Positions 5,565 to 11,590 of a stretch of DNA of 11,590 nucleotides are shown here, piece by piece. The notes beneath the pieces were generated by a model. That model was not told the DNA's origin and did no database searches. It saw only the letters and a list, made by a program, of their open reading frames with translations. Position numbers and translations under genes: made by a program. How positions within the stretch are numbered: the stretch's first letter is position 1; each line of letters starts with the position of its first letter. This DNA is from Methanobacteriaceae archaeon UBA349 (GTDB taxonomy: Archaea; Methanobacteriota; Methanobacteria; Methanobacteriales; Methanobacteriaceae), in assembly GCA_002509745.1 (NCBI GenBank), contig DAWK01000175.1:1-11590 (forward strand). The letters are read 5' to 3'.

Positions 5565-8214
5565 TCTTTTTAATATCTTTAAGCTGTTTTTCAAGCCTAT
5601 GTGATTTTTCTATCTCCTGTTTTTTTTCATTTTCCAATAGGGAAATGTTTTCTTCAAGATTTTCTTTAAATGATATGGATTTTTTCTCTAATGCCATATA
5701 ATCCTTGCTTAAAGAATTATTAGCCTTTCTCAAATTCATTATTTGAGATTTTTGGGATTTAATCTGACTATTAAACTCTTTTTCCATATCCAAATACTCT
5801 TTTTTAATTTTATTAGCCTGTTTTTTAAGCTGAGATTTATTTTCTCTTAAAGCCTTATTTTCTTCTAAAAGAGCTTTATATTGGCGTTCATAAGTCATTA
5901 AAGAGTTTTTAAGCTCATCTGGAGATTGATTATCGTTGGTGCCATCACCTGCTGTATTTGAGGATAAACTATCCTCATCCAATTCAACATTTAAAGATTC
6001 ATTTATTTCCATTTGAACATTCAATTTGTTTTTTAGCTCTTTTTCAGAGCTTTTGAATTCTTTAACCTTAGAAATAAGGTCATTTTTTTCAGATTCTAGA
6101 TCTTTAATCTTTTTATTATAGTTTTCGAGAAGTTTATTGTTTTTCTTGATTAAATTCGCTTCTCTTATTTCAATTTCCTGGACGTTATTAGTCATTTTTT
6201 CAAGTTCATTGCTCGAAATATTATTAGATGTTTTTAAAGAATCTGAAGGATTATGAGATATAGGAGAATTGGAAGAATTAGAATCATTTTCCAAGCTAGA
6301 GATATCTTTAATGTTTTTTTCAATATTCACTGGGGAATTTTTCAAAATTTGTCCAGATGCCCAAAATAGAGGATTATAATTGTTTAAATCATTTAAAAGA
6401 TTTATATTCCAAGCTAGGTAGCTATTAGGACTAATTTGAGATTTAATTTTTAGATTATCCAAATTTTTAGATGTTTTTACAGAATTAATATATTTAACCA
6501 GGTTGTTTTTTTCATGTCCTGTAAACATTCTTATGAAATTATTTGAATCAGATGAATATTTTTTAAATAAGTCATCTGCAAAGAAAATAGAACCATCTTC
6601 ATAAAAAACACAAATGAATCCATCAACAAGATTTAATAATGATTTTAAAAGATTTTTTTCCACTTTCAAATCATTTTCAGATTTTTTAACATTAGTAACA
6701 TCTTTAATTAGTACTGAAACACCTTTTTTAGATGGATACGCATTTATTTCAAAAAATTCATTGTTTGATTTTTTGTATTGGTCTATTATACTCAAGTGTT
6801 TTTGCTGTTTAAAAGCATCCAAATATAATTTTTCTGTTAAACTTCCTTTAAGTTCTGGAAACATTTCATAAATTGATTTACCTAAAGCATTTTCAGAACC
6901 AATACCTGTGAGATTCTCAGCAGCATCATTCCAATGAATGCAATAAAATTCAGAATCAAATGCAAAGAAAACATCATCAATAGAATTAATCATGAATTCA
7001 TAATCAGAGATTGGGATTTCAGTTTTATTTTTAGGAATTTTTTCGGAAACTGGTGGTTCTTTCATTTTCTTAATATGAATTAAATAACCACTAGAACTTT
7101 TTTTGCTTTTAGAAGGAATTTTATTTCCATTTAATCGTAAATATAATCCTTTTTCAACTAACTTAGAAATTTCAGGATTTAGATTTATCTCTTGTGGTTC
7201 AAATCTGGACACGTAATTTATATCATCGCAATCTTTTAGATTAATTACATCACGGTTAAGTCCTAAATTATCAAATAAATTAATATTAATATCTTTAAGA
7301 TGTTTAGTTTTAAAAAATTTTAAGAAAAGATTATTGGCCTGAATTAAATTTCCATTATTATCAAAAATTGCTGTTTCTTGTGGAAATTGCTCAGACACAT
7401 TGTCTATAGCACCCATAGAAATTTCAAGATCTTTTAATAGATTTATTTCATTAAAAAGAATAGATAATCCATTAAATTCCATTTTTTCGTTATTTAATGG
7501 AGATATAACATATTTTATGGCCTTAAAATATCCTGAATCTGCTTCAAGCCAAGTAATACCACTTAAATCTTCAGATTTAGATGCATCTAGTCCTGAAAAA
7601 AATGAAACTGGATCCAATTGTTTTTTATCAAACCCGCCATTGCTACTTTGAATTGAGTTTATTTTAAGCAGTTCAGTTATATTCATTCCTAAGGCATTTT
7701 CCTGTGGAATTTTAGTTATTAATGATGCTTCAGAGTTAGTAAACTTTATTATTCCTTTACTATCTGTAACAAAAATTCCGCCATCATGTTGAGGCAAATC
7801 TATAGATAAAACATTTCTACCAGCATTCCCTAATTTTTCAAGATTATGTTCATATAAAGCTTGATCGATGTTTTGGCGGAGTATATCTATATCAAAAGGT
7901 TTTAAAAGGTAAGCAAATGGGCGTGTACTTTTTGCACGCTCTTGTGTATTTTTATCACCATGAGCAGTCAAGTAAATTATGGGAACTCCCATATTCTTTT
8001 TAATTTCCTCAGCAGCGTCAATCCCATCGATTTTACCCTTTAGAAAAATATCCATTAAAACCAAATCTGGTTTTATCTCTTCTGCTTTTTTTATGGCTTC
8101 TTTTCCTGAAAAAGCAAAAGTAGGAACATCATATCCTGCTAATTTCAACTTCCGCTGAAGTTCCATAGCAGTTAATCCTTCATCTTCCACAATTAAAATT
8201 TTTGCAGCAGGCAT
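5560..8214 (-). CDS. Receiver/multi-PAS protein with long C-terminal coiled coils and no kinase domain
   Basis: This 884-residue protein is predicted cytoplasmic. The receiver (about 1-125) keeps Glu10/Asp11, phospho-acceptor Asp55, Thr83 and Lys105 and looks functional. PAS-like regions follow: about 140-258 (GGIFVTDSKGIIKFTN), a diverged one at about 265-380 (TAIFDNNGNLIQANN), the clearest at about 403-510 (DDVFFAFDSEFYCIHWNDAA ending in VLIKDVTNVK), and a diverged one at about 520-622. A Ser/Asn-rich linker (about 638-670) leads to two Lys/Glu/Asn-rich coiled coils, about 671-745 and 767-884, split by the polar break SSNTAGDGTNDNQSPDE. No DHp histidine box, N-box or G-box is present, and no DNA-binding or enzymatic output is recognised. 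The frame ends at TAG with only 151 bases before the next gene, so no kinase remnant can follow. It may be a phospho-controlled scaffold or oligomerising regulator; that is inference. The receiver is about 52% identical by hand count to that of the adjacent kinase. Confidence 0.88.
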   Translation of the reverse strand: MPAAKILIVEDEGLTAMELQRKLKLAGYDVPTFAFSGKEAIKKAEEIKPDLVLMDIFLKGKIDGIDAAEEIKKNMGVPIIYLTAHGDKNTQERAKSTRPFAYLLKPFDIDILRQNIDQALYEHNLEKLGNAGRNVLSIDLPQHDGGIFVTDSKGIIKFTNSEASLITKIPQENALGMNITELLKINSIQSSNGGFDKKQLDPVSFFSGLDASKSEDLSGITWLEADSGYFKAIKYVISPLNNEKMEFNGLSILFNEINLLKDLEISMGAIDNVSEQFPQETAIFDNNGNLIQANNLFLKFFKTKHLKDININLFDNLGLNRDVINLKDCDDINYVSRFEPQEINLNPEISKLVEKGLYLRLNGNKIPSKSKKSSSGYLIHIKKMKEPPVSEKIPKNKTEIPISDYEFMINSIDDVFFAFDSEFYCIHWNDAAENLTGIGSENALGKSIYEMFPELKGSLTEKLYLDAFKQQKHLSIIDQYKKSNNEFFEINAYPSKKGVSVLIKDVTNVKKSENDLKVEKNLLKSLLNLVDGFICVFYEDGSIFFADDLFKKYSSDSNNFIRMFTGHEKNNLVKYINSVKTSKNLDNLKIKSQISPNSYLAWNINLLNDLNNYNPLFWASGQILKNSPVNIEKNIKDISSLENDSNSSNSPISHNPSDSLKTSNNISSNELEKMTNNVQEIEIREANLIKKNNKLLENYNKKIKDLESEKNDLISKVKEFKSSEKELKNKLNVQMEINESLNVELDEDSLSSNTAGDGTNDNQSPDELKNSLMTYERQYKALLEENKALRENKSQLKKQANKIKKEYLDMEKEFNSQIKSQKSQIMNLRKANNSLSKDYMALEKKSISFKENLEENISLLENEKKQEIEKSHRLEKQLKDIKKI

Positions 8215-8226
8215 ATTAATACATTT

Positions 8227-8260
8227 CCCCTTATAAGCTTTTTAAAGCATTTATTTCTCC
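8227..8260 (-). promoter_or_regulatory. Leader with in-frame ATG-CTT-TAA upstream of the receiver/coiled-coil gene
   Basis: On the minus strand GGAGA (8260-8256) sits 5 bases before ATG-CTT-TAA (8250-8242). This ATG is in frame with the gene, 12 codons upstream of its ATG at 8214, but the third codon is a stop. The gene's own purine-rich site AAGGGG (8232-8227) is 12 bases before its ATG, wider than usual. The ATG at 8214 is kept because the frame is closed upstream and the receiver begins normally at MPAAKILIVED. Confidence 0.35.
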
Positions 8261-8270
8261 AATAGCCCAT

Positions 8271-8280
8271 TATAAAATAT
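8271..8280 (-). promoter_or_regulatory. TATA-like element before the receiver/coiled-coil gene
   Basis: ATATTTTATA on the minus strand lies 57-66 bases upstream of the ATG. A start about 25 bases downstream would fall near 8250, giving a leader of about 36 bases that retains AAGGGG but may lose the GGAGA upstream site. The rest of the 271-base gap to taw2 is AT-rich, with other weak TATA-like strings and no gene. Confidence 0.3.
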
Positions 8281-8353
8281 AATCGATAATAAATACCCAT
8301 ACTATTATTATGATTTATAATATTTAATCTTAGTTATTATTTATTATAGGCTG

Positions 8354-8365
8354 AGGATTAATCCT
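8354..8365. repeat. 12-bp perfect palindrome AGGATTAATCCT
   Basis: A perfect palindrome about 140 bases upstream of the receiver/coiled-coil gene and 120 bases downstream of taw2. It is of a size typical for a dimeric regulator site, but only one copy was seen in the window and no binding protein can be named. Confidence 0.35.
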
Positions 8366-8485
8366 TATTAAAATCGTTTAAATTTAAAATAAAGAATTTT
8401 AATCTACTTAAGATGATTTCAAATATAAATATATTTTCTCAATCCCATTCCCATCTAATTAATATTTTATTTAATATTGGGTATT

Positions 8486-9214
8486 CTATTTAGTTATTTT
8501 AGCATCTATAACCACATGTACAACTCCCGGCGAATATTTTTTTATAACTCGCTTATTAAGAATCTCAACATCCATACCACCAGCAGACTTTCGGATTCTC
8601 TCCTCTGGCCTTTCGAATTTTATTTTTTCATAAACGGACTCATGATAATGAATAATTCCCGATTCATCGAGAGCAGCAATTGCAGATTTAAGATAGTCCT
8701 GAGTGTTACCAATATATCCCATCAAAACCCTATCTACAGAAAACTGAGGGGCAATATCCATAGAATCTCCTAAAACAGGCTTGACAATATTCTCCACTTT
8801 ATTTAATGACATATTTTCATTTAAATAACCGTAAGACACAGGATTTATTTCAATAGAATGAATTATTTCTGCTTTAGAGTGAACTGCTGCGGGAATGGTA
8901 AAATAACCAATACCCGCAAACATATCCAGCACTCTTTCCCCTTCCCCAATAATATTGGCTATTCTCATTCTCTCATTGGTATTACCTTTAGACCACATTA
9001 CCCTGGCCACATCCAGCTTGAATATGCAGCCATTTTCACGATGTATAGTTTCGGTATTGGAACCCGCAAGTATTTTAACATCAGGTTCTCTTTTTTTGCC
9101 ACCAATATTACCTAACTTGACCACAGTTTCAATTCCTTTCATTTCAAGAAGTTTTTTAGGATTTTCAATGTCTTTATCCACTAATAACACGTGGCCAATC
9201 TTTTTCCATTTCAT
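8486..9214 (-). CDS. taw2: tRNA(Phe) 4-demethylwyosine aminocarboxypropyltransferase Taw2
   Basis: Taw2 transfers the 3-amino-3-carboxypropyl group of S-adenosylmethionine to C7 of 4-demethylwyosine at position 37 of tRNA-Phe, a step of archaeal wybutosine synthesis that protects reading-frame fidelity. The 242-residue length matches euryarchaeal Taw2 (about 250). Family stretches are TETIHRENGCIFKLDVARVMWSKGN, which I place at residues 54-78 (only key parts: TETIH, FKLDVA, MWSKGN). The SAM-binding motif I is VLDMFAGIGYF (95-105), then RVLMGYIG (163-169), HYHE (189-192) and the C-terminal KKYSPGVVHVVIDAK. Trm5, the related methyltransferase, is longer and has an NPPY-type motif, so Taw2 is preferred. 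No clear Shine-Dalgarno precedes the ATG; a TTTAGATA string about 25 bases upstream would allow a leaderless transcript. The gene is divergent from purP and upstream of the two signalling genes, 271 bases away. Confidence 0.92.
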   Translation of the reverse strand: MKWKKIGHVLLVDKDIENPKKLLEMKGIETVVKLGNIGGKKREPDVKILAGSNTETIHRENGCIFKLDVARVMWSKGNTNERMRIANIIGEGERVLDMFAGIGYFTIPAAVHSKAEIIHSIEINPVSYGYLNENMSLNKVENIVKPVLGDSMDIAPQFSVDRVLMGYIGNTQDYLKSAIAALDESGIIHYHESVYEKIKFERPEERIRKSAGGMDVEILNKRVIKKYSPGVVHVVIDAKITK

Positions 9215-9472
9215 AATATCAACTGGTTTTAATATCTAAATATGATAACTATGAATGTAATATACTGATAATAAATATTAAAATCTAATTATATTCTAAT
9301 ACCAAATTAATCTAAATGTTTTATTTTACTTTAAATATTTTTTAAGAAATTCAAGACAAAAAAAATAACTATAAGAAATGGCCAAATGCAATATTATATT
9401 AGATAGAAATAATTTTCTAGGAATTATTAGTTATTGAAAAATATAATTTAAAGAACTCACGGGGAGTTTTAA
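9215..9472. promoter_or_regulatory. Divergent promoter region between taw2 and purP
   Basis: These 258 bases are AT-rich and contain no supported gene. For purP, TATA-like strings are TTTAAATA (9330-9337) and TATTATATT (9392-9400); the second would give a leader near 50 bases. An inverted repeat AATAATT/AATTATT (9408-9414 and 9422-9428, 7-base spacer) lies where purP transcription might start, but is pure A/T. purP has GGGGAG (9461-9466) 6 bases before its ATG. For taw2 only a weak TTTAGATA close to the start is seen. Confidence 0.5.
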
Positions 9473-10564
9473 ATGAGTAAAGTAAACAGAGATGAAATTT
9501 TAAGTATCCTTGCCAAATATGACAAGAAAGACATTACAATTGCTACTTTAGGAAGTCACACTTCCCTTCATATTTTAAAAGGAGCAAAAAAAGAAGGATT
9601 TAAAACTGCAGTAGTTTGTGAAAAAGGGCGAGAAGTTCCATATCAAAGATTTAAAGTGGCCGATGAATACATAATAGTTGATAAATTCAGCGATATTGTA
9701 AATGAAGATGTTCAAGAGCAACTTCGGGCCATGAACAGTATAGTAATCCCTCACGGATCTTTTATAGCATATGCTGGTCTGGATAGGATTGAAAACGATT
9801 TTAATGTTCCTATGTTTGGTAACCGAGATATACTACGCTGGGAAGCTGAAAGAAATTTAGAAAGGCAGATAATGATGGAATCGGACATAAGAATGCCTCT
9901 TAAATTCGATAATTCCGAAGATATTGACCGTACAGTTATGGTCAAATTCCCTGGAGCACGTGGTGGAAAAGGATACTTTGTAGCATCTACTAAAGAAGAA
10001 TTTGATGCTAAAATAGCTAATATGCTAGAGCGTGAATGGATTGAAGAAGAAGATGTTCCTAAAGCCCATATAGAAGAATATGTTTCTGGTACCAATTTCT
10101 GTATCCACTATTTCTATTCCGCATTAAATGATGAAGTGGAACTTTTAGGTATGGACAGCCGATTTGAATCCAACATTGATGGTCTGGTAAGAATACCTGC
10201 TAAAGACCAATTAGATATCGGCCTGGACCCATCTTACGTTATAACTGGTAACCATCCAGTGGTAATGAGAGAATCCCTGCTTCCTCAAGTTTTTGAAATT
10301 GGGGACAATCTAGTTGAATCTGCTAAAAAATTAGTAAAACCTGGAATGAATGGTCCATTCTGTTTACAGACCATGTGTACTGACAACTTAGAAATTGTAA
10401 CTTTTGAAATGAGTGCGCGTATAGATGGAGGAACAAACACTTTTATGAATGGTTCTGCATACAGCCACTTATTATTTGGAGAAGAAATGAGTATGGGTCA
10501 GAGAATTGCTCGGGAAATTAAAAACGCAATTTCTGAAGACAAGCTAGATGATTTAATCACTTAG
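9473..10564 (+). CDS. purP: Formate-dependent AICAR ligase PurP (FAICAR synthetase)
   Basis: PurP is the archaeal enzyme that joins free formate to AICAR with ATP hydrolysis, giving FAICAR in the next-to-last part of IMP synthesis; it replaces the folate-dependent transformylase activity of bacterial PurH. The protein has 363 residues, close to the 361 of the M. jannaschii enzyme as I recall it. The N-terminal [19 protein letters not shown] (residues 25-43) is the AICAR-side signature. The ATP-grasp core shows [13 protein letters not shown] (157-169), [18 protein letters not shown] (199-216, part of the central domain) and [12 protein letters not shown] (311-322). The start is supported by GGGGAG 6 bases upstream. 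It is transcribed divergently from taw2 and is followed by an eight-T tract, so it is probably monocistronic. Formate use fits a methanogen with tetrahydromethanopterin instead of folate. Confidence 0.96.
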   Translation: MSKVNRDEILSILAKYDKKDITIATLGSHTSLHILKGAKKEGFKTAVVCEKGREVPYQRFKVADEYIIVDKFSDIVNEDVQEQLRAMNSIVIPHGSFIAYAGLDRIENDFNVPMFGNRDILRWEAERNLERQIMMESDIRMPLKFDNSEDIDRTVMVKFPGARGGKGYFVASTKEEFDAKIANMLEREWIEEEDVPKAHIEEYVSGTNFCIHYFYSALNDEVELLGMDSRFESNIDGLVRIPAKDQLDIGLDPSYVITGNHPVVMRESLLPQVFEIGDNLVESAKKLVKPGMNGPFCLQTMCTDNLEIVTFEMSARIDGGTNTFMNGSAYSHLLFGEEMSMGQRIAREIKNAISEDKLDDLIT

Positions 10565-10572
10565 TTCCCATA

Positions 10573-10584
10573 TTTTTTTTCTTT
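10573..10584 (+). terminator. Poly-T terminator after purP
   Basis: Eight consecutive T, then C and three more T, begin 9 bases after the purP stop. This is the clearest archaeal-type U-tract terminator in the window and separates purP from the transporter gene that follows. Confidence 0.6.
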
Positions 10585-10599
10585 AAATTTTAATTTAAA
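10582..10599 (+). promoter_or_regulatory. Inverted repeat / TATA region of the CadD-like gene
   Basis: TTTAAATTTTAATTTAAA is an 8+8 inverted repeat around a TT centre. Its TTTAAA half-sites resemble TATA boxes. A start about 25 bases after the second half would give a leader near 15-20 bases before the ATG at 10638. A dyad over the TATA box is a classic place for repression, but A/T-only symmetry is common by chance here. Confidence 0.35.
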
Positions 10600-10637
10600 T
10601 TTTTCAGTCATGAATTTTAATTTTAAGTGAATTCAAC

Positions 10638-11366
10638 ATGGACATTTTAATAATAGTTTCTGTGGCCATATCTGCGTTTATAGCAACTAATATCGATGAT
10701 TTATTTCTTTTAACAGTATTCTTTGCCCATCCACAATATAATGATGCATCTGTAGTTATAGGTCAGTATTTAGGTATTTTTTCTTTGATATTGATAAGTA
10801 TTCCAGTTTATATATTCAAATCATATATTCCAGATTTTTTCATGGTTTTAATGGGTTTTATACCACTTTTAATAGGATTAAAAGAAATTATAACACTATA
10901 TAGGCTTGAAACAAAATCAAGAATTCCTATTTCAAACGGAAGTTCATTTAGTAATTCGGAGAGTAGTAATTCCAGTGGAAGTTTAAATAATAATGATAAT
11001 AATACAGATAATGAAATTTTAGTTAATAAGGTTGATCAGCAAACTTTTTTTAAAGATAATCGGCTAAATTCAGGCAGTTACAGTATTTTTACTTGGTTTT
11101 CTGTGGCCTTAATAACCATTTCCAATGGAGTAGACAATATAGGAGTTTATGCTCCTTTATTTTCTACTTTGAATCAGATGGAGCTTTTATTAACCATTTT
11201 AATATTTTTGATTATGACTGGAATTTGGTGTTTTTTTGCTCATTTAATTATAAAAAACAAGCTTTTAGGAATTAAAATAGAAAAATATGGACATATAATC
11301 CTTCCTTTTGTTTTGATATTATTAGGAATAGGAATAATTGTTTCTAACTACATGAGAATGTCATAA
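10638..11366 (+). CDS. CadD-family (cadmium resistance type) membrane transporter with Ser/Asn-rich loop
   Basis: This 242-residue integral membrane protein is likely a member of the CadD/LysE-like exporter superfamily. Its N-terminus, SAFIATNIDDLFLLTVFFA (12-30), matches the ATxIDDLF signature of CadD proteins, and VVIGQYLG (39-46) follows as in that family. Hydrophobic segments lie at about 4-26, 38-60, 65-88, 150-170, 182-204 and 218-238. The stretch ITISNGVDNIGVYAPLF (159-175) echoes the first motif, in line with an internal duplication. Between the third and fourth segments is a roughly 60-residue loop (89-148) rich in Ser and Asn, NSESSNSSGSLNNNDNN, longer than I expect for the family. 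The transported ion cannot be told from sequence; cadmium is a family label, and other cations are possible. AAGTGA lies about 9 bases before the ATG. No metal-responsive regulator is next to it in the window. Confidence 0.82.
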   Translation: MDILIIVSVAISAFIATNIDDLFLLTVFFAHPQYNDASVVIGQYLGIFSLILISIPVYIFKSYIPDFFMVLMGFIPLLIGLKEIITLYRLETKSRIPISNGSSFSNSESSNSSGSLNNNDNNTDNEILVNKVDQQTFFKDNRLNSGSYSIFTWFSVALITISNGVDNIGVYAPLFSTLNQMELLLTILIFLIMTGIWCFFAHLIIKNKLLGIKIEKYGHIILPFVLILLGIGIIVSNYMRMS

Positions 11367-11576
11367 TTAAAATCTGTATGAAATACGTAAAATATAATGT
11401 CAAAGTAAAAATAATAAATCAATATTTACTTAAATAAAAATTGCGGATTTTAAAAATTCTCTCTAAGTTTAGCTTTAACAAGAAAATTATTTAAACGAAA
11501 TATGGAATTAATATATAATTTTAAAGATTATATGCTAGTTTTTTTGTATTAAAAAGTTAAGAATAAGTCAATAATA
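11367..11576. other. AT-rich intergenic stretch, no gene seen
   Basis: I see no supported coding frame or structured RNA here. A seven-T tract (11539-11545) could end transcription from the transporter gene, but it is about 170 bases after its stop. The string ATTATTTAAACG and similar TATA-like strings occur and are not distinctive. Confidence 0.5.
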
Positions 11577-11585
11577 TTTATATAA
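11577..11585 (+). promoter_or_regulatory. TATA-like box at window end
   Basis: TTTATATAA is a near-ideal archaeal TATA box. It probably drives a plus-strand gene beginning beyond the window; the opposite strand reads TTATATAAA, so direction is not certain. Confidence 0.4.
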
Positions 11586-11590
11586 CATGA

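Noticed and set aside
5560..8214. Frameshifted or truncated histidine kinase
   Set aside because: The coiled coil runs to the stop codon in frame, and the 151-base gap that follows has no room for and no trace of a kinase core. An older loss of the domain remains possible.
8461..8478. AATATT/AATATT hairpin as a taw2 terminator
   Set aside because: The stem is six A/T pairs, and no T-run follows on the minus strand; such hairpins are expected by chance in this composition.
8486..9214. Annotation as Trm5 (tRNA m1G37 methyltransferase)
   Set aside because: Length, MWSKGN, the MGY in place of an NPPY-type motif, and HYHE fit Taw2 better; the Trm5 N-terminal domain is missing.
8955..9239. Plus-strand frames over taw2 (for example at 8955-9239 and 8858-9115)
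   Set aside because: They lie opposite a clearly recognised Taw2 with SAM-binding motifs and have no family resemblance.
9751..10095. 114-codon minus-strand frame inside purP
   Set aside because: Antisense shadow of a well-conserved ATP-grasp enzyme.

Overview
The window looks like chromosomal DNA of a methanogenic archaeon of the order Methanobacteriales, most likely a Methanobacterium-type organism. The DNA is strongly AT-rich. Archaea-specific enzymes sit next to each other: MptA (methanopterin), CofG (coenzyme F420), PurP (archaeal purine synthesis) and Taw2 (archaeal wybutosine). Translation signals are of the GGAGGTG type, gaps carry TTTAAATA-like TATA boxes, and transcripts end at plain T-runs. 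The genus is an inference from the large cytoplasmic receiver/PAS proteins together with the low GC; no rRNA or marker gene is present to fix it.

Layout. Positions 3-2727 (+) hold the 3' part of mptA, a small conserved archaeal protein of unknown function that starts at TTG, and cofG. After a 50-base convergent gap, the minus strand from 9214 down to 2778 holds three genes in tandem: taw2 (9214-8486), an 884-residue receiver/PAS/coiled-coil protein with no kinase domain (8214-5560), and an 876-residue receiver/4xPAS/HisKA_2/ATPase sensor kinase (5408-2778). A divergent AT-rich spacer separates taw2 from purP (9473-10564, +). A CadD-type membrane transporter follows (10638-11366, +). The last 224 bases contain no gene I can support, but end in a good TATA-like box that probably serves a gene beyond the window.

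How the genes work together. The outer genes are housekeeping: two steps of C1-carrier and hydride-carrier coenzyme synthesis, the formate-dependent step of purine synthesis, and a tRNA-Phe modification. The centre is a signalling island. The two large proteins have receivers about half identical by hand count (62 of 120 positions, no gaps). One has a complete histidine-kinase core. The other replaces the kinase with two long coiled coils. The most interesting idea here is that they form a pair: the kinase senses through four PAS domains and phosphorylates its own receiver and/or that of the coiled-coil protein, which would act as a non-DNA-binding, oligomerising output or scaffold. This is inference from architecture and adjacency. 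Three proteins (the kinase, the coiled-coil protein and the CadD-like transporter) also carry low-complexity Ser/Asn- or Asp/Glu/Ser-rich segments.

No tRNA, rRNA, CRISPR array, insertion sequence or integrase was recognised.
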